Translations under genes and position numbers: made by a program
Notes under the pieces: model-generated
Database searches by the model: none
What the model was told of the DNA's origin: nothing
Seen by the model: only the letters and a program-made list of their open reading frames with translations
DNA from: Curtobacterium sp. 9128
GTDB lineage: Bacteria > Actinomycetota > Actinomycetes > Actinomycetales > Microbacteriaceae
Direction of reading: 5' to 3'
DNA length: 64,000 bases
Assembly: GCF_007673775.1 (NCBI RefSeq)
Contig: NZ_VEAF01000006.1
Coordinates: forward strand, 1 to 64,000
Shown here: positions 52,802 through 62,355 of the stretch, piece after piece
Numbering within the stretch: the first letter of the stretch is position 1
How the letters are laid out: each line of letters opens with the position of its first letter

Positions 52802-53452
52802 TCAGCCGCGCGACGGCAGCAGGTGCACGGCCTCCATGGCGAGCTCGGCGGCGATCGGGTCCTTCGCGACGACGGCCTCGCGGAGCTTCTCGAGCTCGGG
52901 GAGGATGGCGTCCTTCGGGAGCACCTCGGCGAGCTCGGCGACCCGGAGCTTGAACGCCAGCCCGTCGGTGGTCGACCGGCAGAGCTGCTCGAGCGAGGGG
53001 TTCCCGCACGCGTCGGCCCACATCGCGTAGACGTCGGCACCGTCGTGCGCGACCTCCGCCTGCTGGTCCTTACCGATGCGGGAGATCACGTCGCCGAGGG
53101 TCTTCACGACCTTCTTGCGCTCGGCGTCCGTGAAGCGGGGCACCGCGAGCCGGACGACGCCGCCGTAGATGACGCCGAGGGTCTGGTAGGCGTCCAAGAG
53201 CTCGTCCCTGGTCGGAGCGGCCACCCGGGTGTACCGGTTCGGGGCCATCTCGATGAGGCCGGACCGGGCGAGTTCGGCGAGCGCTTCGCGGATCGGGGTG
53301 CGGGAGACACCGAGCCAGGCGATCAGGTCGTCGTCGTTGAGCCGTTCCCCGGGCTCCAGCGTGCCGTCCATGATCGCGTCGCGGATCTTGTCCTGCACGG
53401 TGTCACGGAGGAGCTTGCGCTCGGCTGCGGGCTGCGTCGACGGAACTGGCAT
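52802..53452 (-). CDS. GntR family regulator, FCD domain
   Basis: A 216-residue regulator: winged helix at about residues 15-75 (EPGERLNDDDLIAWLGVS, RTPIREALAELARSGLIEM) and a degenerate FCD-like helical domain. ATG at 53452 gives MPVPSTQPAAERKLLRD. The target is unclear; it lies next to LCP, MarR and wall genes. A 133-base gap follows, containing GC-rich partial stems but no perfect hairpin. Confidence 0.85.
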   Translation of the reverse strand: MPVPSTQPAAERKLLRDTVQDKIRDAIMDGTLEPGERLNDDDLIAWLGVSRTPIREALAELARSGLIEMAPNRYTRVAAPTRDELLDAYQTLGVIYGGVVRLAVPRFTDAERKKVVKTLGDVISRIGKDQQAEVAHDGADVYAMWADACGNPSLEQLCRSTTDGLAFKLRVAELAEVLPKDAILPELEKLREAVVAKDPIAAELAMEAVHLLPSRG

Positions 53453-53562
53453 GCCTCCAGCGTGTCACATGTCGGCGGATCGTCCCGCATCACTTCCCCG
53501 TCGTCCGGCTCCCGACGACCATCACGCGCGGAGGCCGAGGACCCGGACCGTAGACTCCGACC

Positions 53563-53958
53563 ATGGAGAACGCCCCCGCCGAGTGGCCGCTCGGCCGGCT
53601 GCTCGCCGCCGCCGCTCGGACCGTGGAGCGCACGTGGGACGAACGCCTCCGCGCGATCGGCCTGCCGCACGCGGCCGTGATCGCCCTGGACATCCTCATC
53701 AGGAGCGGCCCGATCGGCGCCGACGCCCTGGCGCGCGCTGCGCGGGTCCAGCCGCAGACGATGTCCCGCACCCTCGAGCGGATGGAGCGCGACGGGCTCG
53801 TCGTACGGCAGCCCCATCCGGAGGACGGACGCCGCCGGCTCGTCACGGTCACCGACCACGGCCGCGAGGCCTGGGACACCGCGCGGCACATCGAGCGCGA
53901 GGTCCTGCCGGAGGACCCGTCGCTCCGTGCGGCACTCCTCCGCATCCTCCACCACTGA
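53563..53958 (+). CDS. MarR family transcriptional regulator
   Basis: A 131-residue winged-helix protein with ADALARAARVQPQTMSRTLERMERDGLV as the DNA-binding helix region and HPEDGRRRLVTVTDHGREAW as the wing. ATG at 53563. It is divergent from the GntR gene and only 42 bases ahead of an LCP-family gene on the same strand. Confidence 0.88.
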   Translation: MENAPAEWPLGRLLAAAARTVERTWDERLRAIGLPHAAVIALDILIRSGPIGADALARAARVQPQTMSRTLERMERDGLVVRQPHPEDGRRRLVTVTDHGREAWDTARHIEREVLPEDPSLRAALLRILHH

Positions 53959-54000
53959 ACTGCTGGCATCTGGTACATCAGGTGTCCTATCCTGGCCGGC

Positions 54001-54984
54001 ATGACCGGACGCCGCTCTGCCCCTCGCCGCCGCCGACCCATCCTCGTCGCCGTCGTCGCGACGGTCGGCTCCCTCGTCGGCATCGCGACGGTGGTCGCCG
54101 TCGTCGCGAGCGTCTTCATCGGCGGCCTCGCCCGCAGCTACGACCGGAGCACCGACACCATCGCCGACGCCTTCCCGAGCGGCCATCGCCCGGCACCGTC
54201 GGCGGACGCCGAGGACGTCCTGCTCATCGGTTCGGACACCAGGCACCCCGCGGGGCGGTCCGGGCGGTCGGACACGCTCATGCTCGCGCACGTCCCCGCC
54301 GACCGACGGGCGGTGTACCTGATGTCGATCATGCGCGACTCCTGGGTCGACGTCCCCGGACACGGCAGCGCCAAGATCAACGCGGCGTCCTCGTGGGGCG
54401 GCGTCCCCCTCACGGTGCAGACCGTCGAGCAGCTGCTCGACATCAGGATCGACCACGTCGCCGAGATCGACTTCGCGGGGTTCGCCGGCATGACGGACGC
54501 GCTCGGCGGGGTGACCGTCCGGGCACCAGAGGCGTTCACCGCCGGCGGACACCACTTCGTCGCGGGCCCGAACCGGGTCGACGGCGACGCGGCGCTCGCC
54601 TTCGTGCGCGAACGGCACGCGTTCGCCGATGCCGACCACACCCGCGTCCGGAACCAGCAGGCGTTCATGCGCGGCGTCGTCGAGGGCGCCCTCAGCAGGG
54701 ACACCCTGACGGACCCCGGGCGCATCCAGGACTTCGTCGCCGCGACGAGCAGGTACCTGTCGGTCGACCCCGGCCTGGACTTCCCGACCCTCGCGGGTCT
54801 CGGCTGGAGCCTCCGCGACCTCCGGCCGTCGGACCTGCACACGTTCACGATGCCGACCGCTGGTGGCGGGACGGCATCCGACGGTCAGTCGTACGTCGTC
54901 GTGAACACGGGGGCGGTGCAGACCCTGAGCGCTGCGCTCCGGAGCGACGACCTCGACGGCTGGCTCCGGGGCAACGCGCACTAG
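54001..54984 (+). CDS. LCP family protein (LytR-CpsA-Psr)
   Basis: A 327-residue wall-polymer transferase without the LytR_C domain. A basic start (RRSAPRRRR) and a membrane span at about residues 15-40 lead to the LCP domain: EDVLLIGSDTRHP, GRSDTLMLAHVPADRRAVYL, MRDSWVDVPG (Arg) and DGDAALAFVRERHAFADADH. Function as for its neighbour at 51154; the two may have different polymer or donor preference. Its stop shares the CTAG with the convergent GNAT gene. Confidence 0.92.
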   Translation: MTGRRSAPRRRRPILVAVVATVGSLVGIATVVAVVASVFIGGLARSYDRSTDTIADAFPSGHRPAPSADAEDVLLIGSDTRHPAGRSGRSDTLMLAHVPADRRAVYLMSIMRDSWVDVPGHGSAKINAASSWGGVPLTVQTVEQLLDIRIDHVAEIDFAGFAGMTDALGGVTVRAPEAFTAGGHHFVAGPNRVDGDAALAFVRERHAFADADHTRVRNQQAFMRGVVEGALSRDTLTDPGRIQDFVAATSRYLSVDPGLDFPTLAGLGWSLRDLRPSDLHTFTMPTAGGGTASDGQSYVVVNTGAVQTLSAALRSDDLDGWLRGNAH

Positions 54985-55559
54985 GAGCCGTTCGGCCACT
55001 CCCGGGCGAGCGCAGCCATGACGACCTCGTCGTGGAACCGACCGTCGTGGAAGACGGCGTCACGCCGCACACCCTCTTCCCGGTACCCCACGCGGCGGTA
55101 CACGGCTCGCGCCCGGTCGTTGAACGCGTGCACCCGGATCTCGATGCGGTTGAGACCCATCTCCCGGAACCCGTACGCCGTGAGCAGCCGGACGGCGTCG
55201 GTCCCGTACCCGCGGCCGACGTGCTCGCTGCCGACCATCACGGCCAGGCTCGCCGCACGGGCGGGCAGCGACGCTCCGAACAGCGTGACGTGCCCGACGA
55301 GCACGTCCGAAGCGCGGTCGAGCACGCTGAACCCGACGCCACCGCCCTGCTCGTTCGCGCTCCAGCCGCGGAACAGCTCCTCGACCGACGCAGCGGGACG
55401 CGGCCGGACGACGAGCTGCTGCAGGACCGCCCACGCGGGGTCGCGCCACCATCGGGCCAGGTCGGGGAGGTCACCGCCCTCGAGGGCGCGGAACCGGACA
55501 CGCTCCCCCTCGAGCAGCGTCGCCCCGTACCGCTGGGCGTCGGCAGCCCCGTTCCACAT
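54981..55559 (-). CDS. GNAT family N-acetyltransferase
   Basis: A 192-residue acetyltransferase of the RimJ/RimL type: GERVRFRALEGGDLPDLARW at the start, GSEHVGRGYGTDAVRLLTAY as the acetyl-CoA loop, and NRIEIRVHAFNDRARAVYRR. ATG at 55559 is preferred to the adjacent GTG at 55562. The stop codon CTA (reverse) overlaps the TAG of the LCP gene. Substrate may be a protein N terminus or a small amine. Confidence 0.88.
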   Translation of the reverse strand: MWNGAADAQRYGATLLEGERVRFRALEGGDLPDLARWWRDPAWAVLQQLVVRPRPAASVEELFRGWSANEQGGGVGFSVLDRASDVLVGHVTLFGASLPARAASLAVMVGSEHVGRGYGTDAVRLLTAYGFREMGLNRIEIRVHAFNDRARAVYRRVGYREEGVRRDAVFHDGRFHDEVVMAALAREWPNGS

Positions 55560-55594
55560 CACCCGACGAGCTTCTCACGGACCCCGGACGAGCG

Positions 55595-55631
55595 GAACGC
55601 CCCCGTCCTCACGCGGAGGACGGGGGCGTTC
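55595..55631 (-). terminator. Terminator hairpin after the Rpf/LysM gene
   Basis: GAACGCCCCCGTCCTC, five bases, then the exact complement: a 16-bp perfect stem 25 bases beyond the stop codon of the Rpf-like gene on the minus strand. Confidence 0.85.
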
Positions 55632-55655
55632 GAGGTGCTGGTCGATCGACCGCGA

Positions 55656-56649
<994 letters not shown>

Positions 56650-57801
56650 TCAGGCTCGGGAGAGCAGGGTGACCGCTTCGAGGTGCCCGGTCTGCGGGAA
56701 CATGTCGAGGACCCGCGCCCGGCGCAGTCGCATCGAGGGCATGCGCGCCAGGTCCTGCGCGAGCGTCACCGGGTTGCAGCTCGAGTACACGACGTGCTCG
56801 ACGTCGGACTCCTCGAGCCACGCGGCGAGGGCCGCTCCGATCCCGCGTCGCGGCGGGTTCACGACGACCAGCTGTGGCGTCTGGTCGTCGCGGGACCGGA
56901 GCGCGTGCTCGGTCGCGTCGTCGGCGGCGAACCGGACGTCGACGAGGCCGGCCTCCCGCGCCGACTGCCGGGCCGACCGGATCGCCTCACGACTCGTCTC
57001 GATCCCCGTCACCGCGCGTCCCGGGCGGGCGGCGTGCAGGGCGAAGCCGCCGACCCCGCAGTACAGGTCCCACATCGACGTCGGCGCCACCTCGTCGATC
57101 CACGCCGACGCCTGCGTGTACAGCTCGGACGCGACGTGGGCGTTCGTCTGGAAGAAGCTCTGCGGGCGGAGGTGCATCGTGACGTCGCCGAACCGCATCG
57201 GCAGCGTCTCCTGCTCGGTGAGCACGACCTCGCGGTCCCCCTCGGTCACGGCCTTGTGCTCCGGCAGCAGGTTGGCGGTCACGACGACGGCCTCCGGCAG
57301 CACCGCGAGCAGGTCGCCGAGCCGGGACCGCAGGCGGGCGAGCTGCCCCTCGGACCGCAGGACGAAGCGGACCATGAGCTCGCCGTCGGGCGACTCGGTG
57401 ACGAGCACGAACTTCAGCTCACCCCGGCGGGCGACGACGTCGTAGGGGATGAGCCCCGCGGACGTGACGAAGTCGGCCAGCACCGGGAGCGCACGCCGGA
57501 TGCCGGGCGTGCAGATCCCGCAGTGCCGGATGTCGACCCCGCGCTGCCGGTGGTCGAGGATCCCGATCGTGGGGTGTTCGGCGGAGCCGCCGACGACCAT
57601 CTTCGCCTTGTTGCGGTAGCCCGACTCCGGACTCGTCACGGCCGGCAGCCACTCGACCGTCCCCGGACCGCCGGCGGTCTCGACCGCGTCGTGCAGGAGC
57701 TCGCGGGTGCGGAGCTCCTTGTCGAGGACCTGATCCCCGTAGGGCTGCCCCATGAGCGTGCACGATCGGCACACCCCGCGGTCGAAGTAGTCGCACTGCA
57801 T
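56650..57801 (-). CDS. rlmC: 23S rRNA (uracil-C5)-methyltransferase RlmC
   Basis: A 383-residue RlmC/RumB-type enzyme that methylates a loop uridine of 23S rRNA. The iron-sulfur cysteines are in MQCDYFDRGVCRSCTLMGQ and RHCGICTPG. SAM is bound at SMWDLYCGVGGFALHAA, the catalytic Cys and neighbours are in VVVNPPRRGIG and YSSCNPVTLAQDLARM, and the length and lack of a TRAM domain match RlmC rather than RlmD. ATG at 57801. Confidence 0.93.
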   Translation of the reverse strand: MQCDYFDRGVCRSCTLMGQPYGDQVLDKELRTRELLHDAVETAGGPGTVEWLPAVTSPESGYRNKAKMVVGGSAEHPTIGILDHRQRGVDIRHCGICTPGIRRALPVLADFVTSAGLIPYDVVARRGELKFVLVTESPDGELMVRFVLRSEGQLARLRSRLGDLLAVLPEAVVVTANLLPEHKAVTEGDREVVLTEQETLPMRFGDVTMHLRPQSFFQTNAHVASELYTQASAWIDEVAPTSMWDLYCGVGGFALHAARPGRAVTGIETSREAIRSARQSAREAGLVDVRFAADDATEHALRSRDDQTPQLVVVNPPRRGIGAALAAWLEESDVEHVVYSSCNPVTLAQDLARMPSMRLRRARVLDMFPQTGHLEAVTLLSRA

Positions 57802-57808
57802 GGCCGGC

Positions 57809-58684
57809 TCAGGATACGGCAGCGGCGTCCCTGGCCCGCGTCGCGATGCGGTAGACCGACGTCGTCGCGGTGATGAACAGCGTCGTGCCGTCGTCACCAC
57901 CGAAGCACAGGTTCGCGACGACCTCGGGGACGGGTACCTCGCCGATCCGACGACCGTCGGGCGCGACGACGACGATCCCGTTCCGGCTCGACGACCACAC
58001 GTTGCCGTCGACGTCGACGCGGATGCCGTCCGGCACGCCCTCGTCCGCGCCGAGCGTGACGAACACCCGGCCGTTCTTCACCCGGTGCCCGTCGACGTCG
58101 TAGGCCCTGATGACGGGCCGCTCGGACGACGAACTCGCGAGGTACAGCACGCGCTCGGTGGGGTCGAACGCCAGACCGTTCGGCTCCTCGGCGTCGACGA
58201 CGACCGGGCGCAGGTCCGCGCCGTCCGGACCGCACCGGAACACCCAGTGGTCGCCGTACTCCCGCTCGCCGGGGTGCCCCTCGCGCGGCTGCGTGATCCC
58301 GTAGGCGGGGTCGGTGAACCAGACCGTGCCGTCCCGGGTGACGACGACGTCGTTCGGCGAGTTCAGACGGACCCCGCCCCATCCGTCCGCGATGACCGTG
58401 ACGACACCGTCGCGGTCGCGCTCGACCCGGCGGAGACCGTGCGAGCACTGCACGACGCTGCCGTCGGGGTCGAGGGTACGACCGTTCGTGAACTCGACGC
58501 CGTCGGCGTAGGTGGTCGTCGCACCCGTCGACGCGTGCCACTGCAGGATCCGGTCGCCGGGGATGTCGGACCACCGGAGCGTCCGGGTCGCCGGGATCCA
58601 GCAGGGCCCCTCCGCCCATGTGCTCCCGGTCGCGATGCGCTCGAGCGCGGTGGGGTCCGGGACGAGGTCGGTGATCGTCGTCAT
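57809..58684 (-). CDS. SMP-30/gluconolactonase family protein
   Basis: A 291-residue six-bladed beta-propeller hydrolase of the SMP-30 type. Metal ligands are visible in STWAEGPCWIPA (Glu), RLNSPNDVVVTRDG (Asn), EPNGLAFDP (Asn) and GVPDGIRVDVDGNVW (Asp). The family hydrolyses lactones such as gluconolactone; the specific lactone is not known. ATG at 58684 follows AAGGAGAACC. Cytoplasmic by sequence. It ends 7 bases before rlmC and may share its message. Confidence 0.9.
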   Translation of the reverse strand: MTTITDLVPDPTALERIATGSTWAEGPCWIPATRTLRWSDIPGDRILQWHASTGATTTYADGVEFTNGRTLDPDGSVVQCSHGLRRVERDRDGVVTVIADGWGGVRLNSPNDVVVTRDGTVWFTDPAYGITQPREGHPGEREYGDHWVFRCGPDGADLRPVVVDAEEPNGLAFDPTERVLYLASSSSERPVIRAYDVDGHRVKNGRVFVTLGADEGVPDGIRVDVDGNVWSSSRNGIVVVAPDGRRIGEVPVPEVVANLCFGGDDGTTLFITATTSVYRIATRARDAAAVS

Positions 58685-58743
58685 GGGTTCTCCTTCGAAC
58701 ACCTGCGAGCCTACGGTCACCGGCGTCCCGGACCCCGGAGCCG

Positions 58744-59565
58744 TTACGCCGAGGCGTCCTCGAGCGCGTCCAGGGCGGCGACGTCCTCGGCGGCCAGCAC
58801 GAAGTCGACGTCGGCGTTCTCGGCGATGCGCGACGGGGTGGTCGACTTCGGCAGCGGCAGCACGTCCTTCTCGAGCAGGTAGCGGATCGCGACCTGCGCG
58901 ACCGTCTTCTCGTACTTCGCGGCGATCTCCTGGATCGCCCCGTTCGACAGCAGTCCGCCGGTGGCCAGCGGCGAGTACCCCTCGACCAGGATGTCGTGCT
59001 CGGCGCAGAAGGCCGTCGTGTCGTCCTGGGTGTTGCCGACGAACCAGCGGATCTGGTCGGCGTGCGGCACGACGTCGGTGTGCTCGAGGAGGTGCTCGAG
59101 GTCGGCGACGACGAAGTTCGAGACCCCGATGGACCGGGTCTTCCCGGCGTCGAGGAGCTCCTCGAAGACCTTCCAGACCTCCACATTGCCGGCGCGGTGG
59201 TCGCTGCCCATGTCGCTCCACGGCCACGGCGCGTGGATCAGGTACAGGTCGACGACACCGAGGTCGAGCGCCGCGGCGGACGCCGCGAAGGCGTCACGGG
59301 CTCCGGCCGCCGTCTTGATCTCGGCCGGGAGCTTGGTGGTGATGAACACCTCGTCGCGCGGCACCCCGCTGTCGCGCACGGCCTCGCCGACGCTGGCCTC
59401 GTTGCCGTAGGCGGCAGCGGTGTCGATGTGGCGGTAGCCGGCGTCGAGCGCCACGCGGGTGGCGTCGTACGCCTCGGAGCCCGGCGGGATCTGCCAGGTG
59501 CCGAAGCCGATCTTCGGGATGTGGAGTCCGTTCGCCATGGTGAACGTGTCGGTGAGAGCAGGCAT
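58744..59565 (-). CDS. Aldo/keto reductase
   Basis: A 273-residue AKR with the full catalytic tetrad: HIDTAAAYGNE (Asp, Tyr), TTKLPAEI (Lys) and LYLIHAPWPW (His), then IGVSNFVVADLEHL and LPLPKSTTPSRIAENADV for NADPH binding. It resembles 2,5-diketo-gluconate reductases. Next to a lactonase and a sugar dehydrogenase, it could form part of sugar-acid metabolism, but the genes are spaced by 28-60 bases with no sign of coupling. Confidence 0.92.
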   Translation of the reverse strand: MPALTDTFTMANGLHIPKIGFGTWQIPPGSEAYDATRVALDAGYRHIDTAAAYGNEASVGEAVRDSGVPRDEVFITTKLPAEIKTAAGARDAFAASAAALDLGVVDLYLIHAPWPWSDMGSDHRAGNVEVWKVFEELLDAGKTRSIGVSNFVVADLEHLLEHTDVVPHADQIRWFVGNTQDDTTAFCAEHDILVEGYSPLATGGLLSNGAIQEIAAKYEKTVAQVAIRYLLEKDVLPLPKSTTPSRIAENADVDFVLAAEDVAALDALEDASA

Positions 59566-59593
59566 GGCCCGGACACTACGCGCGCGGGTGGGA

Positions 59594-60703
59594 TCAGTCC
59601 GTCAGGGCCACCGAGAGGATCCGGTCGTCGTCGTCGCCCGGGGTCCCGCGCCCGTCGGTGTTGTTCGTCACGAACCAGAGCGTGTCGTCCGGCCCGGCGA
59701 GCACGGTGCGGAGTCGGCCGAAGTCGCCCGCGAACCACTCGCGGGACGTCGTCGGGTCGGCGACCGGCACCGACCGGAGCACCCGGCCCTGCAGGTTCGC
59801 GATGAACACGGTGTCCCGGACCACCGCGAGCCCGGACGGGCTGGCGTCGTCCGTCCGCCACCGCTGCACCGGGTCGACGAAGCCGCGGTCGGTCCCGCCG
59901 GTGCCCTCGATCTCCGGCCAGCCGTAGTCGGCCCCGGGTCGGATGACGTTGAGCTCGTCCCACGCGTCCTGCCCGAACTCCGACGCGAACATCGTCCCGT
60001 CGGACGACCAGCCGAGGCCCTGCACGTTCCGGTGTCCGGACGACCACACCGGCGAGCCGGCGTCCGGGTTGTCCGACGGCACGGACCCGTCCGGCGTCAC
60101 CCGGAGGATCTTCCCGGCGAGCGAGTTCGGGTCCTGCGCCTCGGACCGGTCGCCGGCGTCACCGACCGTGACGTAGAGCATGCCGTCCGGGCCGAAGGCG
60201 ATCCGACCGCCGTTGTGGAAGCTGTTCGCGGGCAGTCCGGCGAGGACCGTCTCCGGGGTGCCCAGACCGGTCGAGCCGGCCCCGCCGGTGCGCGGGTACC
60301 GCTCGACCCGGTTGCCGTCCTCCCCCGTCGAGTACACGTACAGGTCGTCCTCGTGGAGTGCGAGACCGAGCAGACCGCCCTCACCGCCGTGCCGGATGCC
60401 GTCGATGGAGCCGACGGTGCGCGTGCTGCCGTCCTGGCGCAGTTCGAGGACGTCCCCCGAGTCCCGCAGGCTCACGAGCGCCGTCCCGTCGTCGGTGCGC
60501 ACGACGGACCAGGGCGCGTCCAGTCCGGTCGCGACGTCGGTCACGGGCCCCGTCGGCGCCACCTCACCGGCGGCGAGGTCGGACGGGACGGTCGCGCTCC
60601 GTCGCGTGGTCGGCTCCTCGTCGTCCGGAGCGGCGGTGCACCCGGCGAGCGCCAGGACGACCAGGGCGAGCGAGGCGAGGGGAGCTGCGGTCCGGGTGCG
60701 CAT
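59594..60703 (-). CDS. PQQ-dependent sugar dehydrogenase-type lipoprotein
   Basis: A 369-residue exported beta-propeller. The signal peptide ends LALAGC (about residue 25). Signatures of the soluble aldose-sugar dehydrogenase family are present: HGGEGGLLGLALH, SFHNGGRIAFGPDGMLYVTV, GHRNVQGLGW and EFGQDAWDELNVIRPGADYG. It would oxidise aldoses outside the cell if PQQ is supplied; no PQQ synthesis genes are in the window. ATG at 60703. Confidence 0.9.
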   Translation of the reverse strand: MRTRTAAPLASLALVVLALAGCTAAPDDEEPTTRRSATVPSDLAAGEVAPTGPVTDVATGLDAPWSVVRTDDGTALVSLRDSGDVLELRQDGSTRTVGSIDGIRHGGEGGLLGLALHEDDLYVYSTGEDGNRVERYPRTGGAGSTGLGTPETVLAGLPANSFHNGGRIAFGPDGMLYVTVGDAGDRSEAQDPNSLAGKILRVTPDGSVPSDNPDAGSPVWSSGHRNVQGLGWSSDGTMFASEFGQDAWDELNVIRPGADYGWPEIEGTGGTDRGFVDPVQRWRTDDASPSGLAVVRDTVFIANLQGRVLRSVPVADPTTSREWFAGDFGRLRTVLAGPDDTLWFVTNNTDGRGTPGDDDDRILSVALTD

Positions 60704-60763
60704 GGCGCGCACGGTACCCGGCGCGTCTGCACGGCGTGGCGGCGGCCGGCCGCAACGCACCGA

Positions 60764-60807
60764 CGGACGGGAGGCCCGTGGCGGCGCCGCCACGGGCCTC
60801 CCGTCCG
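60764..60807 (-). terminator. Perfect 44-base palindromic terminator after MarR
   Basis: A 22-bp self-complementary stem (CGGACGGGAGGCCCGTGG on the left arm) ends 5 bases before the stop of the minus-strand MarR gene. It shares the GGACGGGAGGC arm with the terminators at 40573 and partly at 20202. Confidence 0.85.
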
Positions 60808-60812
60808 CCACG

Positions 60813-61226
60813 TCACCGGAGCATGCGCTCGAGCAGTTCCCGGAGTCGGCGGCGGTCGATGGCGGGGAGGCGCTCGGTGAGCGGCAGGAGCGCCTCGCGC
60901 ATCGTCACCTCGAGCGTCGCGGCGACCTCGTACCCACGATCGGTCAGGACCACGTCGACCGCGCGCGCGTCGTCGGCGTTCGGGACCCGAGCGAGCAGGT
61001 CCTTCTTCTCGGCGCGCGCGACGAGCCCGGTCATCGTGGACTTCTCGAGTCCGAGGTGGTCCGCGAGGTCGCCGATGCGCAGCCGTCGGTCGCGGAGGAT
61101 CGCGAGCACCCGGAGCTGCGTCAGCGAGAGGCCGGCATCCGCGGCGAGCCCGGTGAGCGACCCCATGGTGGTGAACGCGGCATGCCCGAGGGCGTCGACG
61201 AGGCGGTCCTGCTCCGTGCTCTCCAT
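60813..61226 (-). CDS. MarR family regulator of the adjacent oxidoreductase
   Basis: A 137-residue regulator with the MarR fold: GLSLTQLRVLAILRDRRLRI, GDLADHLGLEKSTMTGLVAR for DNA reading and NADDARAVDVVLTDRGYEVA for the wing. ATG at 61226. It is divergent from a quinone-oxidoreductase-like gene across a 73-base gap that holds two symmetric boxes, the classic MarR-enzyme arrangement for a sensor of aromatic or quinone compounds. Confidence 0.9.
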   Translation of the reverse strand: MESTEQDRLVDALGHAAFTTMGSLTGLAADAGLSLTQLRVLAILRDRRLRIGDLADHLGLEKSTMTGLVARAEKKDLLARVPNADDARAVDVVLTDRGYEVAATLEVTMREALLPLTERLPAIDRRRLRELLERMLR

Positions 61227-61239
61227 CAGGCAATGGTAC

Positions 61240-61283
61240 TTGACGCACTTCGTGATGCGAACTACTTTACTTCGTATCACGAA
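61240..61283 (+). promoter_or_regulatory. Promoter with two MarR boxes
   Basis: TTGACG (61240-61245), 17 bases, TACTTT (61263-61268) is a near-consensus promoter for the oxidoreductase gene. TTCGTGATGCGAA (61249-61261) lies in the spacer and TTCGTATCACGAA (61271-61283) just downstream; the two 13-bp boxes are 22 bases, two helical turns, apart. MarR binding should block the promoter. Confidence 0.75.
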
Positions 61284-61299
61284 CCATTTGGAGGAAGTC

Positions 61300-62244
61300 A
61301 TGTTCGCAGCGGTCGTCACGCAGTTCGACTCGGCACCCACCTGGGCCGAGTCCCCCGAGCCGGAGCCCGTCGGCGACGAGGTCGTCGTCGACGTCGTCGC
61401 CGCCGGGCTCCACCCGCGGGTGCGGTCCCAGGCGAGCGGCTCGCACTACACCAGCGAGGGCGCGCTGCCGCTGGTGCCCGGCGTGGACGGCGTCGGGCGG
61501 TTCCCGGACGGCACGCTCCGGTACTTCGCCGTGCAGTCCGACACCAGGGGCTCGATCGCCGAACGGGTCGCGGTCGACCCCCGCGCGAGCGTCGTGCTCC
61601 CGGACGGCGCCGACCCGGTCGCGGTCGCGGCGGGCGTCAACCCCGTGATGTCGTCCTGGGTGGCACTCCGCCGGCGGATCGTCCTGCCGGAGCACGCACG
61701 CGTGCTGGTGCTCGGGGCGACCGGCGCCTCCGGTCGGGCCGCCGTCCAGGTCGCGAAGCACCTCGGGGCGTCGTCGGTCGTGGCCAGCGGACGCAACCCC
61801 GCGCGGCTCGCCGAGCTCCCCGCACTCGGCGCCGACCGGGTCGTCCCGCTCGACGACGTCGACGGGATCGCCGCGGCGGCCTCCGACGCCGACGTCGTCA
61901 TCGACTACGTGTGGGGCGCACCGGCCGCGGCCGTGATGCGCGCGCTCGTCACGGCACGCGCGGCGCGCGGAGCGCACCTCGACTGGATCGCCATCGGCTC
62001 GACCGCCGGCCAGGAGGCTCCGGTGCCGTCCGCGGCGCTCCGTGCGTCCGGCCTGACCATCGTCGGCAGTGGGCAGGGTTCGGTCGGGACGGCGGCGTTC
62101 GTCGCGGAACTGCCGGCGATCGTGGCGGCGGTCGCCGAGGGCACCATCGACGTGACCGCGACGGGCGTCCCCATGCGCGACGTGACGGCAGCGTGGGCCG
62201 AACACGGCGTCGACGGCGCGGGCAGAGTGGTGCTCGAAGTCTGA
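61300..62244 (+). CDS. Zinc-independent MDR oxidoreductase (quinone oxidoreductase-like)
   Basis: A 314-residue medium-chain reductase without the catalytic-zinc or structural-zinc cysteines. The cofactor site is VLVLGATGASGRAAVQVAKH near residue 145, and AVVTQFDSAPTWAESPEPEP opens the protein. Such enzymes reduce quinones, enones or similar electrophiles with NADPH. GGAGGAAG precedes the ATG at 61300. Controlled by the divergent MarR regulator through twin boxes. Confidence 0.9.
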   Translation: MFAAVVTQFDSAPTWAESPEPEPVGDEVVVDVVAAGLHPRVRSQASGSHYTSEGALPLVPGVDGVGRFPDGTLRYFAVQSDTRGSIAERVAVDPRASVVLPDGADPVAVAAGVNPVMSSWVALRRRIVLPEHARVLVLGATGASGRAAVQVAKHLGASSVVASGRNPARLAELPALGADRVVPLDDVDGIAAAASDADVVIDYVWGAPAAAVMRALVTARAARGAHLDWIAIGSTAGQEAPVPSAALRASGLTIVGSGQGSVGTAAFVAELPAIVAAVAEGTIDVTATGVPMRDVTAAWAEHGVDGAGRVVLEV

Positions 62245-62355
62245 CCTCGGTCCGACGAAGCTGTGCGGCCGCACAGGTTCTGCTCATCCGGCTCTCGGTA
62301 ACCTGAGAGCCACCCAGAGCCGGACTGCACATGCCCGACCCCGAGGAGGCGCCCC

